Below are positions 13,001 through 28,000 of a stretch of 64,000 nt of DNA, in pieces. The DNA comes from Antedon mediterranea (lineage: Eukaryota > Echinodermata > Crinoidea > Comatulida > Antedonidae). The stretch spans positions 9,807,001 through 9,871,000 of the forward strand of contig NC_092671.1 of assembly GCF_964355755.1 (NCBI RefSeq), given 5' to 3'. A model generated the notes under the pieces. The model searched no databases. It was not told the origin of the DNA and saw only the letters and a program-made list of their open reading frames with translations. The number at the start of each line of letters is the position of its first letter. The first letter of the stretch is position 1. The translations under genes and the position numbers were made by a program.

Positions 13001-16000
13001 AAAAACACAATTGGGTTAACCTTTATGAACATGATACTACAAATATATGACAAAACAACAAATATAATGCTCTGCGTAAGATAAAACTTGGAATAAAGAA
13101 TGGTGAGAAAAAACTGGATTTAAGAAGTTAGAATGTAAATTTGTATATTCACTTAAACAGGTGATAGAAATAAATAACTTATTTATACTTACTTAAGGAG
13201 TCCACCTGGTGGTGAGAATGCAAAGCACCTTAAGTCTGGGTAATCTGGTCTGAGTAAAATAGCAAGGACTGTTGCTGTCCCCGCACCCAACGAGTGACCA
13301 ACCAACACCAGTTGATAATTCTGTGTTGAATACCGATTCTAAAAAACACATGAAATAAATATAAATGAGTTGATTTTAGATTCTGTGGTAAATAAATTAA
13401 TCTAGGCAATCTAACAACAGGATGCTGAGCTCCGGAGATCAAAGGATTTATCTGTGGCTGCAACATGATCAGTTCCACACCACCTAAACAGACACCGCGC
13501 CGCAGAGAATATGTACTGTTAGTACTTTATTTGTTGCACTCATAAGATCAATAGCTTAAGTGTCCTGTTGTTGGATTGATTATAATAGAGTAACACTACA
13601 GAGGACACAATACTAAGTGTCCTCTTAAAAGAGAGGTTCTGCTGTAACACAGTAACATACTTACGGTTTCTCTCATAAAGGCATTGGTTAGCAGAAGGTC
13701 TTCATTCAATCTTTTCTTAATATATAATGCAGCTTCTACCATTCCCTGAAAAATGCATATAACCATTTAAATGTATTCTTACATTTTAATTTATAAGTAT
13801 AAAAACATATCAATTTCTTTTTTTATAAGGTGCATTAGTTTCCATTCTTAAGCTCTGTCTACACTATCAAACTAGTTTGACAATAAAAGTGTGATGTACC
13901 CACATATGGTGGTGATATGCCAAAATGTTGTAGTGATATGACATCATCATGTCCATATATGGGAACACCACATTTTTGTTGTCACATAAAGTTTAATAGT
14001 GTAGACAGAGCTGAGAGAGAAAAAAAATGGAGTGTACAACACCTTATGTGCTTGGAAGTTTTCTGTGCTGCCCTCAACGGGAATGCTAGTAGACGAAGCA
14101 TGACAATCAGTAAGACAGTCCTGCATTGATAATGTTCCACGGATTGAAATCACAACACTACGCTTCTCATGATCAATCGCAATAAAGAAGGGCGTTTCCA
14201 AAACCTAAACATAAAAATAATATAAAATAATATAAAAATTGATAAATAATATTGTTATATGATGTCTATATGTAATATACCATTTCTTATTTATTTATAT
14301 ATTTGAACAGTTTTAAAATCATTATTTAACTATAATAATAAAATTTAAAATTGTTTTCTTCTTTTCTCTTGGACCTTCAATATACTACAGTATACCATAA
14401 ATAAACCACGAGGCACACAGGACTACATGAAATAAACTAAAAAACTAAATATTATTTTTATTTATTAGGCTTATTAATATATAAAAGTGCAGTATATTTA
14501 TTTATTTTTATAGCAAAGTTAGTCTTTGGGTTTGTTGATGTGACCTATCTTTATATTGCTTCACTTGTGCTGTGATACTAATTACTATATATAGTGCATC
14601 CCATCTTTTTTAGCTTTTTTACTTGAAAATACATTCATAGATTGTCCCAGAAAGCAATTTCTGATTAAAGAAGAATTTGATTTGTCATTTTCTTGATTTA
14701 AGATTAAGAATTAGATATTTTCTTAATTGAAGGTTCAGAGATATGTTGAATATCCTGGTAGATATAATAAACCACTTATTTAAAAATGTAAAATGAATAT
14801 GATTTAATATAATTGAAATATATCTGATTAAAATATATATATATAATTAATATTTAAGGTCTACCGTACAACAACTGACATAGCATTCAATTCACCGTCT
14901 ATCAAATAAACCTAATGATGTATTTTCAAATAATAACATATTAGTATTAAGCTATGTCTACACTATCAAACTAGTCAAGTATAGTTTGATCTGCCCAAAT
15001 TTGGTAGTGATATGACATAATCGTGTCCATATATGGGCACATCACATTTTTTTGTCACATAAAGTTTGATAGTGTAGACCGGGATTAAAAAAACATCAAA
15101 CAAAAATTATCCCAACAAATTTACGAACACAACAACATTTTAACATTGAATAACAACAACAGCCAATAGCAAAACAGAAGGATTAACATTGATTTCAACA
15201 TTGACCTTACCTTATGAAGATAGTTCACATAGTTTAAGAGGGTTTAGGCTTTTGGAAATTGTTATCGCTAAATGGATATAAATTATTTTTGTGAGAATTT
15301 TCAAATAGAAATTTTGGAAAAGTCAAACCGTCAATAGAAATCTACATACAGCAAGCTCCCATGAAACGCAATTGTCTGTTGTCTTTTCACAAAAATAGCT
15401 ATATCACTGCCAAGTGTATTCAGGTACAGAAAGAAATGTATACAAGGAATACTTTTTGGGACACTGCATGCAAAACCAACCATCTTAAAAATTTACAGAA
15501 TTTTATTATAATTTGGAAACATTTATGCGGTAGGTATACTAGTTGTATTTGCACAAAAACAAATTGATTGATTGAAGTTTTTTTTCTCCCTAAATTACGT
15601 CAAAAGTCTTATTTAAGTGAAAATATTAATTATTGGTGACCCTCAAAGTTATTACCATATTATTTGAGGTGTTTTCAAAGTACAATTATGGAATGTGCCA
15701 AAATTATCTGACCAAAAACCAGACGCAAATTTCTCAAAATGGAAAACTTCATAAAGAAGGCGGCCTTATATTATGAAAATATAAATTACTGTTACCAACA
15801 AAATTACAACCATTTTTAAAAAGGAACCATATTTTAGGCATATTTAATATTTACGATACAGGTGTATGCGGGTACAGTGCATGTTTTCTAATTTTAATGG
15901 ATTATTTCCCTTTGTGCTGTGACCTTTAAATGCAAAATAAAGGCTTTACCACATTAAGCATGCAAAAACTACTATAACAAACAACCAGCTTACCACGTTA

Positions 16001-19000
16001 TACGCCTACCTTAGCTTTAATGGCGGGTGTCGCACCAGGCTTTCTGGAGCAACTGACGGCGTGGCTATGCGTCGATACACTAGACTACTCAGAGGCAGCA
16101 GAGAGGCAAGCAGAACAGTTGGCGTGAGCATAAAATATAACAGTGGGTGTTGTAGATAAATTGCTAAATAAATTTCTTCCATGACGGGTGTTAGCTAAAT
16201 TTAAAATAGTGCTTTTAAAAAGTCATGCATCATGTTAGTAAGCAAGCAAATCATAAAAATACTGAACCAATCCTGCCAGATATTACCAACAAAAATCATG
16301 CTTAAATTTGATCATTGTCAATATAAATAGAAATATCCAATTTAATGAAAAAAAAAATATCCAATTTGAATACTTTGTAACTGTTTTGTTTCTAATTTCT
16401 TTTTATTATATTTTTAAGCATATAAATATTGTTTTGACAAACATTGGATTAAGTCTGGCAAGATTGCTAACATCAAGACTTGTTAGTGCAATTGCTCTAA
16501 TTAAAAAGATAGCAAACAATAAAGCGAGTTAGACCAAAAATAAATGCTGACAATTTTTTTATACTAAATTTGAAATATTAAAGACGAATTGAAAGATTTT
16601 AAATTTATCCATTTATTCATCCTCTTTCAGAATTTTGTATCAAATTTGCTGAAAATTTTCTCTCAAGAGTACAGATCATATTCTGTTCTACCATAAAATG
16701 ATATTACACAGTATCAGTACATACATATGAGATTTAATGAGTGAGACAAGGCACTGAAGCGAATTACGCACAGATATTTCAAAGCGTGATGACAAATCCA
16801 GGCTCTGTTCTAATAGCCTTATCAACAGATATAATTTAAGGAAAAACAGCCATAAATTTGGTCTCTAAAAGTGTCTGTAAGCACTTAACTCATGACATTT
16901 TAAATTAGCTGATAGGTAGGCACTGCTACTATTATATCTTTTAAATATTTGTGTTAACGATTGCCAAGGGAATTAACTCCTGTTTCTGCTCCAGGTAATG
17001 TCTACATTTTTTAAGGTCAGCTTCTTCAAGTTATTATGTTAATTTTTGTTAGTAAAATTATATTAGTTTTCAAAAACTCACAAGCAAGCAAATTTCAAAT
17101 ACGTAAAATACATAAAATGACCATGGAACAAAAAATAATTATCAAAGATGATGAAAATGAAATAAAAGTTGCTCCGTAATCTGATAATTATACTTAGTAT
17201 GTATTATTACATTCTGTGATACAGTGTCACTTATGTATCACACATTCGCCTGTATCATAGGCCATAAGCTAAATATAACCATAACATATGCAAAAGGTGG
17301 CACATGTGATACATATGTGATACTGTATTACAGAATTTGCCTATGATACTGGACAAATGATGTCATATGTGGAGATACAGTACAGTGAATAAATGTACTG
17401 TAATGAATAGAAGATGATCAATAGAGTGTTGAATACGTATTCTTAGTGGATAATATTCCTATTGGTCAAAATGCCATAAAATTGTCGTCCATTGCCTATT
17501 ATGACGTCAACTTCCCATTATGCCGTCTACTTATTTAACTGCTCGCTAATTACATTTTTCATCCAAAATTATTTATGGCACACTTTGATTAAAAAATTAA
17601 ATATTTTCAAACTTTAAGAACATAACTGTATTGACAAAAATGGTGAAAGTGTTGACAATAAAAATAAATAAAAATAAAATGGTGAATATTAAGAATAATA
17701 ATAATAATGGTGAATAAGAATAATAATAATGTACAGTAGTAAGATATTCTGTGACACTAACACATAATGACAAAGATGACAAATAATAACACTCAATTAA
17801 TAACATTAAATTGTCAGTCATTACTAAGTATTAACATTAATAAAAAAAATATTAAAATTTAGAACAATTCCACAAACAAGTCTCTTATGTCAACCACACA
17901 GCAATTCCAGAGAGAATGGATGTTCATTTTTAGAATAAATGTTAATTTTTAGAATGAATATAATTTTATAGAATTGATATTAATTTGTACGGTAAATGGT
18001 TTCTAAAATGTACTTAATTTAATTTATTAATTTGTTAATTATTTTATTAATAATTCAGAAGAATGGATGAAGGATTATGAAAAAAAATATTACTTTTAAT
18101 GATAATGAAATTTGTTATTGGACAAGAGTGGTTAAATCTGTTTAGGCCTACTACTTGCTCCTGATTATGCCAAATAAATATTATCAATATTAATTGAAAA
18201 TCTTGACTAAATAACAATTTTGTATTATTTTAATAATAATAAAGATACACTCCAACTATTTTAATCTGAATTCTATAATTATCAATTAATCACCATGACT
18301 GCTCATTCTTTTCCATTTTTTTTGTGAAGATTTTCTATAAAAAATGATTTAGTGACTCAATTTATATATATATTTGAATACAAAATGGATCACAAGAATT
18401 GCTGTGGGTTGATGCTTTCATACTAACATGAGTAATATAATAAAAGTCTACAGGTTGCAGGTTAGGGAATTATAAGAAAAGCGCATACCGTGTCATTGTT
18501 AGATGTTTTAAAACAAAACAAACAGCAAGACTCTTTTCCGTCTGTCTCTAAATCCATGCAACGTTCATCCATAACCTCTTGGAAAGACATACTCGTTTCT
18601 AAACACATAACCGGCGGGAATTCATCGGCCTCACTGTCGGCACTTAGTGCCGGCGTTGCGCCATTCTGTTCGGTGTTCTGCTGCCCTCTGTTGTTAACAC
18701 TACCGACTAATCGCAAGCCTTCCATATCCATGCTTAACTCACCGACTGAGCCAGCATGGATTGTAGGAGGGCGGGTTTTACTAACCGCGGAGTGAAACGT
18801 GGTGTAGATGATGTTGGCGTCGTCAAGACCACTGATCTTCTTGAGGGCGGCGTAATTGCAATGGCAACAGTTGTCGTCGTCTAGCGTCACCGGTTTTTTC
18901 TGTTTCAGACATGGGAAACAACAGCAACAGCTGTGGATGTGACAAATCATAACAAACTTGTTATTATCAATAGGAAGTAACATAATCATAAAACAATTTT

Positions 19001-22000
19001 AATTAAAAGTATTCAATATAAGACTATAAAATTGTCAAGTGAAACATGATGATACGTTGTATTATGGTGTTGTATAATAATTACTACTGGTTGTCTATTT
19101 AATTTTGTCTACACTTTAAATTAAGATATTCTTTTCACATTGTACTCAATAGTGTATGTGATTAAACGCATATTTATTGTTAAATTCAGTCAACCCTCCC
19201 AATACCAGACTGGACTTTTCTTGAAGTCAAAACAGCACCAAATTCATTTTTACCGTTAAAAACACATTTTGAATACCGGACTTTCCAGAAAACTAGACAT
19301 ATTTGGCCAGCACAAAGGTGTCCGGTATTGGGAGAGTTGACTGTACTGAATTTATAAAAGTGTGTACACATAAAATATTTCAGAGTTCTGAACTAAACAC
19401 ATGTTACAACCAAATTTGAAATGAAAACACCAATCTGCCAGTAGAATATTATAATTTATGTGTGCTGTTAAAACATTTTCATTGAAATGTCCAAACTCAA
19501 ATGTTTACATTCCATGTATATTTAGAATCAAAACTAATAAAATCCATAATTTATATATTAATATTAATTATTTAAACATATATTATACATATTTTATGAA
19601 TCCGAAGACAAATTACTGGAAAACATAATGTAGGTTTTCAGTCATTCTTTGTCCTGAATTTGTTATTGCATTTACAAATTGATATTATTGGCTGTCGGAA
19701 TGATTGAAATACGGATTTATCTACAAATGTTTTAACTAATTTTTTTATAAATATTTCATGACATACCGACATCCTTGACACAACTGACAGAAACCAGTCG
19801 TCGGGTTCAGCAAGGCGTAGACGGGCCAGCCGTAAGCCGCTGTGGCGTATTTCATATAGTATTTGGCATCTGTAAATAATTGTTTTTCTTCCTATAAAAA
19901 TAATGTAGAAAACAAAAATAATATAGTAAAGAAAATACAATATATGAATGTAGTAATTTATACAATTACATATTTTATTGATCTGTTTGTTTACTGCATA
20001 TGAAGTTTAGTGTAGATTCTCATGTTTGGTTAGTATTTATTGGTGACCGAAAAAAAAATATTATAATTTTGTAAAATATTAACATACAGCATTTTCTAAA
20101 TCCAGGAAGCGTGTTTGCGGCATTATGGGAATTCCGGAAAGGAACTTCATAACGTGCCATCGTGGATTTGCAATAATTGCATTGCGCTTTCTTTTTTGCT
20201 CCTCACGAAGAAGCAATAAACCGGCAAATACATCCGATGGTACAATATCTAGGTCACGGAAGAACTCGGAAAATAACTCGGCTACTTCTGCAAATGCATT
20301 CTGAAAGAAAAATTATTATAATTTTTTTTTACAAAAGCATTATAAATCATTTGGTATGTTTTCCTGCCAATTAATTTAGATAGATTGCTATGTATTATGA
20401 TAGTAATTATTTTGGGTAAACCATAGAAGGTATACCTAATCACTTTAATATATAACAACAAAACTATTTAATTTAAATACCTCTTGTGTGTCCCGGACAC
20501 CGGCACAGCAACACAATAATCGACATCTATTGTTCCAGTTACGTTCATATAATTCTTGAGTTTTTCTATTGAGATAAAAGAAAACAAAAATATTTTATGT
20601 AACTGTATCACAATGTATTATTGTTTTATTGCTATATTAATCATTCTTTTTTAAAAGTTTTAATCAGTGTCTTTTAATAATCTATTAGTTTCGGTAGAAT
20701 CTCTAGTTCTGAAAAAAATGTCCTTTAATTGCAACCATTTACGTCATACTGCAAGCAATCGTCATTGCAATTATTAAATTAATACCAATAAGCATACAGT
20801 ACTTAGTACTTCTCTAATTGCAATAATATATTTCCACTAAAATGGTGAACACTCTTAATTGTAACTGTCCCCAGGGCCTTGGTGAAACATCGTATTTAAT
20901 TAATATGGCGACTTCTTATAATAATTGGCAACTTGTACATACTATTTTTCTTAACCATTGAAATTAACTCTAAGTCTGAACATTAAGGGGACACCTTTGC
21001 GCCACAACAAAATGTCACCTTAATAGGGATTGACTATACTGTAGTATTAAAATAGTTATTTTCTCATAACTTGTTTCATATTTAATAGAGGTTTCCCAAA
21101 AATTGTTGGTAAGGCAAAGGCTAACATTAAAGATGTATTGTCCCACTGAAAAAATAATTCTTTTGTTGAATATGCCAATTTAACGTCACCTAATAGTTAT
21201 TCAATTTGACAAAAAATTGGATGGCAAAAAATGTATTTACCTAATAAATTGTAATTTAAAGCAAAAAAATAGTCAAATTGGCTGCCAGCCAATGTGTTAT
21301 TGGTTGAATTCAACCCTTTATTTTGTCATTTTATAAGTGAAAACCATTTTTCTACAGAAGTGATTTACCTTTAAAAAATAATCTATTAAAAGTCTGATTT
21401 ATTAATCTTTATTTTGTATGTTTTGTTCAATACATCTTTATATAGATGCTGCAACTAGCAATTACTACTGGCAAGTGTTATAAGTTCAAACAGAAATTGT
21501 AGAATAATATTATATAGGAATCATGACATGCATTATAATATGAGGCATGCTGCACGTTATAATATTCATCATCTGATATGGATGACGACTGTCAGATGGC
21601 GAAGCGATAAAATTCAACTGAATTAACAAGTCATAAACTAGAAGGTAATAAAGGTCTAACCATTGATTGAAGATGCCAGAAAAGCGTCATAATATTCCTA
21701 TCATTCTCATTTTTTATATCAAATTACTTCATATAATTTTCAACTTACATTAACAATATATTTTCTTATGATACTAAACTAAGGTAACTAAACAATAAAC
21801 AAAATATTAAATTGAAAAAAATTTTATTTAGGAATTATCACAAACTTGTTAATTTATGATCTCCAATGATAATTTTCTCAATAAAGTTTATCAAAAAAGA
21901 TGAAGATTAATGTAATTTGAATGGCCATTGTGTAGTTTTTATATATATATAACTTTATTCACAATCTCAGATAATAGTAATACAAAGTACATGCAAAATT

Positions 22001-25000
22001 AATTGAGGTTGTGAACGGGGTTAAGCTGTAAGCTAATGCTTTAGATGCAAAGCCCCTTAAAACGAAAAAAAAACAAACAAACAAAATTGAAATTGATAAA
22101 TAATTAAATAAATAAATAAAAACAGTATAATGATAATAATAATTATTGAAGTTAATCACTTAACAAAAACATTTTTTTTTTAATGGTTCAGGGGGACAAT
22201 AAATCTTTAAGAAGTAAGATATGCTTAAATAATTAATAACAATGTACTCAGATGGTACTTAAATTGTTTATTACAGAATATTTTTTTTTTTCTCTGCGTG
22301 TGTTTACTGCGTCGGCCCTGTTTTTGTTTTGTTTTTGATACCATGAAATAAAAAAAAAAAAATAAATATTTTAAAAAAAGATACTAAATTATAATGTAAA
22401 CTGAAGCTTGAAATATACTGTACATGTATAGTGATGAAAATCATTCAGATCGCTCGATATGACTAAAACAGATATATTTTGTTTAACACATATCACCATG
22501 GATGTATCCAACAACATTGCATTAAAAGTCTTATTGAAAATGGTGCAAAGAGGAAGACCATGAATATATTGTATCTTCTAGACGAATACATCGCAAGGCC
22601 ACCCCCGCCTCTGTCACCATCATCAAAAAGAAGCAACGCCCATAGGAGTCATATGGCTCACCATGTAACTTTATAGTGACTAAAATCAATACATATTTCC
22701 ACATGAACACTCATCTTAATTTGTCACTTGAGCGTATCAAAATATTGCAGTTTGATTCCAAGTGAATGAATATGTAAACATATGAGACTAGAAAAATGAA
22801 TGAAAATCTTTTAATATCACATTCTAAAACATGCATCATTATTTAATATTGACAATATAACATTTATTTCTTTTAAAAATAAAAAAAAAATTGAAAATAT
22901 AAAAAATACTTAATATAGAGAAAAAAATAATCTAAAAAAAATATTTTATACCTATTAGCTAGTAGGCAAATTCTATCGAGACAGTTAGACCTGACAACAA
23001 TTTTAATTTTGTCCATTAGTGCTTACACTCACATTTCCCCTTTTTTGTATGACAAAAAGAATCCCCCCTTACCTATGTCACATCAATAATTTTAGTCACA
23101 CCAAACATACTGCACCCAGAAAACAAATAGAAAAGACTTACAATTAAGTTAATCATTCATATGGAATTTAACAACTATACCATCTTTTTTGTTCAACACA
23201 CTAGTGTAGGTCAACTATTTTTATAATTAGTAATCTAAATTTATGTGTTTGTTCCACTCAATACATCAAGTGAAAAGGTGAATCCTATAAAGATTTAAAA
23301 AGTTGCCTGTGTTCTTAATCAGAGACAAACCCCATGTAAAATCTGGACAATAGGATGAGAGCCAGTTATATTGTTTATGGTTAACAATAGGATGAAATAG
23401 TAGGTGGCCTACTATAATACAGCATGAAAGAGTGTCAGGAAAGTAGAGTATTATAGGATTATAGTTCAAGAGTTTAAAAAATAGGACAGCAAAGCTTACA
23501 TGTTAATGAGGGAGATTTTTAAATAAAATAATTAATATCCGGGATCATGTTTGACCCATTTACTTGTTTTAGGAAGGTGGCCTGACCTAATTCTCTACAG
23601 TATCTTAACATGGCATTATCTGTGCTGTATCATAGTCAAATTATATAAAATAACAGTGTCACATAGGTTAGGTTAAGCTATGGTACAGGTGTCACATATG
23701 ACACATGTATGTGAAACTACAGTATACAGAATTTGCCTATAATAATATTGGACAAATTATAGATACTGTACCCAGAATCGGCTAAGACCGGACACAATTT
23801 AAAATTATATAGACATTTGTAAAAAACTTATATTAATAATAATTTGATAAAGACAAGCCCTACAGTGTTGTTCAAAAAATCTAAAAAAATTAATGTTTTT
23901 CTTTGTAGTGTACAATAGGACATGACAAAATGGTAAATGTTTTTGAATAAATTAAATATACTTTTACCTCAATCGTATTTCCTGCTTCTGCAAACGACTT
24001 GACGTTCTGTGCCGCATGGTTTGTTTTTCACGGTTCTGAAGTTGTACAAAACTACGACCAGCTCGATCATAAACGCACCATATCGTAATGAGAATTATAA
24101 GCACAACTAATCCATTAAAAATCACAATACCTGAAAAACAAAAATAAACGTGTTGCTTTAAAAACAAAGTTAGAGATAAGATGACGTTTGGAAATACCAG
24201 CAATTATTGATCATCATAATGTATTATTGTGATTATCAAAATAATTCAGTGGAGTTTGAAGGCCTTGAATAATAATTATTTCTTTGTTCTTTGCAGGTAA
24301 TAATATTTTGATACGGAATGTATAATTTAAAAAATTAAAAACATAATATGTATCAGAATTAAAAGATGACTCGCCCACAACTGAATAATTGTACCTAGAC
24401 ATAAACTACTTACCTAGTGTACAGTAGAAAAAAAATTTCCTTAAAAATATTATTCAACTCTCAATAATTAAAATAAGGAATCCATGAAAAGCATATTAGG
24501 TAAAAACTGTTCAGAAATCATGTGTACGTGTAAGTGTGCACCGGTAAGTAAAACGGCTGACTGACTAACTACACAATAGTAAGCTAGCAGAGAATCCCTG
24601 ATCACTACATAGTACTGTATAATCAATTCTTATGTATCGGTATGCAATGACTGACTGACAACACAATATAAGAATCATTTTGATTATTCAGCTCACAGAC
24701 AATCATATGACAATACCCAAACTGTAGTGGGTTTATATGCATGGCTGGTATCAGAGATCCACCGCAAGAATAACAATTCTTTTTTTTTTTTTAAATCAAA
24801 GGATTTATTTATCCTCTCACTGATAACGTGTGGAGATGATTTTGAAAGTAACAATAGAAATATGAGAATTCATGGCTATACCAGTTCAATATTTCTAGGC
24901 TATTGTTTGTTTTTTTTAGGTGTTTATTTTAAATTTCTATCCTATTCAGTACAGTTTTTTTACAATATAATTTAACAATACTTATATTATTTACTGAAAC

Positions 25001-28000
25001 AATAGAAAAAAACCAATACGGTAGAATTTATATTAACGGGACAGGTTCAAGACACAAAATAAAGTGTCCTCTAAAATAGGGGTTCGAAACAGTATTAAAA
25101 CCTAATATTATGATCATTCATTTCACATGAAAGTACAGTAAATAGATTTCTAATGTATGTATTAGTATTACTGATGATTTGAATACATCCTTACTCTGGC
25201 TGTACAATTTGTTATAACTGTATTTAATCAAATTATTATTTTTTTTAATGCTACATTAGGTTTTTTTGCTCATTTGCCAAAATTCTGAAATAAACTGATT
25301 AGTTAAAGGATAAAACTCGATTCAATAACCTCAAGATCAATAGCCTGGTGATTCTACTTCTACACCACAGAGTTGGTGAAAATGCTAAATTCTATACAGT
25401 ACTTTATATTATTAACAACATTTCTATTGCTTACCTCAATGTCTCTTCCTCTATTATGACAAATTATAATAAACACGCATTACAATTGTATAACAATTAA
25501 ACATATGATTGTGATGGTCAACCCCAAAGGACTTACTCTTTATGACTCATATGGTGATACTGATGTCTAATTAGTCACACTTTGGTGTTTATGTCATCAA
25601 CAATGATTGATTGTATTGATAACACACCTATATTTTGTAGACATTAAAATGCAATAAGCTACAATATGGATTTCCTTTTAAATAACTTTAATAGATGTTA
25701 GTACACAGAGTTTAAATGTAAAAATATGTAGAATGAATGAGTTAAACAGTAGAATTCTACTGTAATTCAAAATAATGACTTTTAAACAATTAGCAACATA
25801 GCTTTTGCTTAAAGACCCCTTCCCTGCAATTTTGGACGTTTTTTGGAAAATAATACATATATATCACTTTAAAAACATTAAACCATGTCATTCCTTGTCC
25901 TAAATGTACGTTTTATGGTAAATTATGATAAAAAGTGAAAAACAATGCACTACCTAAGTAGCTCGCGGCGATCGACCTCTCGTGGACGGTCTTAGGCCTA
26001 GCCTAGCTAGGCTTAGTCTTGTAGGCCTAGCTGGTAAACATCGGTAACGTACGAACATCGTACGCTAGCTATATACCTAGCCTAGCCTAGTTGCTGCATT
26101 AATTGTCTTTCTATTTTTGCCAGACTCCGTTGATACAAATTGGAGAAAACCCGGTATTTTCGCTGAAAAGTTAGAAGTCTTCCATTTGTTTTGGCCTCAC
26201 GATCGATCGAAAAGTGGGCGAATTACAGGTGAAAAACAAAAATATCAATCCGCGTGCAATGCATTTTGGGATTTATAGCGGGCCGCTATAATTATTAGAA
26301 TCACCTTATTTTTCACATTTTTAACCGTTTAAAGACGAAAAAAGTTATCGCAATAGGACCATATAGTATTATTTTTACATTAAATATAGTTTGTGATCTT
26401 AAATTAGATCTAAAAAACGTAGGGAAGGGGGCTTTAATATAGCAGGAGAAGAAATGAGGAGAGAGGAGATTTGTAATCAATAGGTATGCCTATCTTTAAA
26501 CTGATTTTGAAATGGTGCGTGCATACAAATACTAAAGTAAATTTAAATAATTAGCTTTTGAGATAAAGTGCTACTAATAGAGAAAAGGAGGTAGAACAGA
26601 CAAAAATGAATGGAAAAGAAGGAAAGAAGAAGAGGAGAAAAAGAGACAGAGGGATGAAGATAATAATAATTAATAAACATGACATGGACATATTATTAAC
26701 TGACTGAGAAATAATAAAAATAATCCTAAGCACGAGAACAATCTTCAGCACCTACAGTATTTTAGTAAGGTCCATTGTAAAGTATTCCACTCTCGATCTT
26801 TGAACAATTTTATGCTAGACTTCCAAAATTTGATTATACAGTATTTAGTAACCACAACAATTTTAAAATTATAATAATGCCCACCTACCTTTAATTCTAA
26901 AATTTCCACAAAGCCACCGATTTGAAATTTTTCTTCTACAGTATTTCTACTGCCTTTTTAGCAGACAACGTTAATATTGTAGTTTTGCAAGAGGTAATAA
27001 AAGCAGACGACGCTTAGCTCACAACCTATGCATGATTAACTTACAATAACAGGCAGACATAGATTATGTAGAACGCCGTAAGGTTATACGTGCATCTCCT
27101 TAAAGATCGTCACAGATTTCAATTATGATTGCTTCAATGAGCTAAAACAACCAACAATAAAATGCTTGTTTAAAAAATATCGAGAAAATTATAAAGCATG
27201 GACAAAACATAGAGGCTATAATAATAAGTTTAAATAATAAATGCAAACATAGAGGGTGCTATTAAAAAACTTGTAGGTAAAAATCTGTAGGTAGAACAGA
27301 CGCATTGTATTGTTTTAAGAAGTGGCATTACATATTCACCTTTAGGTAACTAAAAAAGGGGTCTAGAATAATAGTATAAATTTACCATCTTGTGTAATCA
27401 AGATGTTTTTTATATCCAAAACATTTATCAGGAGTATTTGTACATTTGATTAGTTATCAATTTCATTTTCATAGCCAAATCAAGACAGCCTAAATACATA
27501 GAGGGCAGTATAACCATCTGTTACTACATCACATTGGTATTAAATCAGTCTTTAATTCATTTCAATACTGACATAATGATATTACACAATTAGCAAATTG
27601 GAATTTGATCTGCAAACATTAAATGTACCATGAATGTTTATGTTAAACATAGTAGTATGTTATTAATCTGTTATAGTATTGCAAGGTGTGGAAATTACAC
27701 ACTTAAGCATTAGTTTCTGGATAGAATAAGAAAATGCTGGGTTTTCATTTTTAAACAGGTGATCATTGAAAAAACACTATAGGCAAACTTTCAACTCCTT
27801 TTAACTTTAAATACTGTACCTATGTTGCTGTTAATAGCAGTCTTATCGCATTCAACTGAAACCCTGAACATGAAATTTGAATTGTTTAATTAACAGCAAA
27901 AATACCACAAATTCAAAATGAAAGGCGCATACAATTGGAGGAAGGAAAGGGATATCATTATAGCATGCACCAGACCGACAATACTGTACGTCAGCAATGC

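Larger units (their letters stand above)
14205..18488. other. DAGLA intron 8
   Basis: AT-rich intron of about 4.3 kb holding MITE-A copy 5 and the first copy of the GATACTGTATTACAGAATTT repeat near 17215-17390. I see no exon, RNA gene or conserved protein fragment in the rest. Open frames at 15361 and 16308 are of random composition. Confidence 0.6.
20566..23967. other. DAGLA intron 4
   Basis: AT-rich intron of about 3.4 kb. It holds a family B fragment at 20975, repeat D copy 1 at 21127-21440, A- and T-rich low-complexity stretches around 21935-22380 and repeat H copy 2 at 23610-23770. Nothing else is recognisable. Confidence 0.6.

Noticed and set aside
18490-18795. 101-codon plus-strand open frame
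   Set aside because: Shadow of DAGLA exon 8; the minus frame joins in phase with both neighbouring exons.
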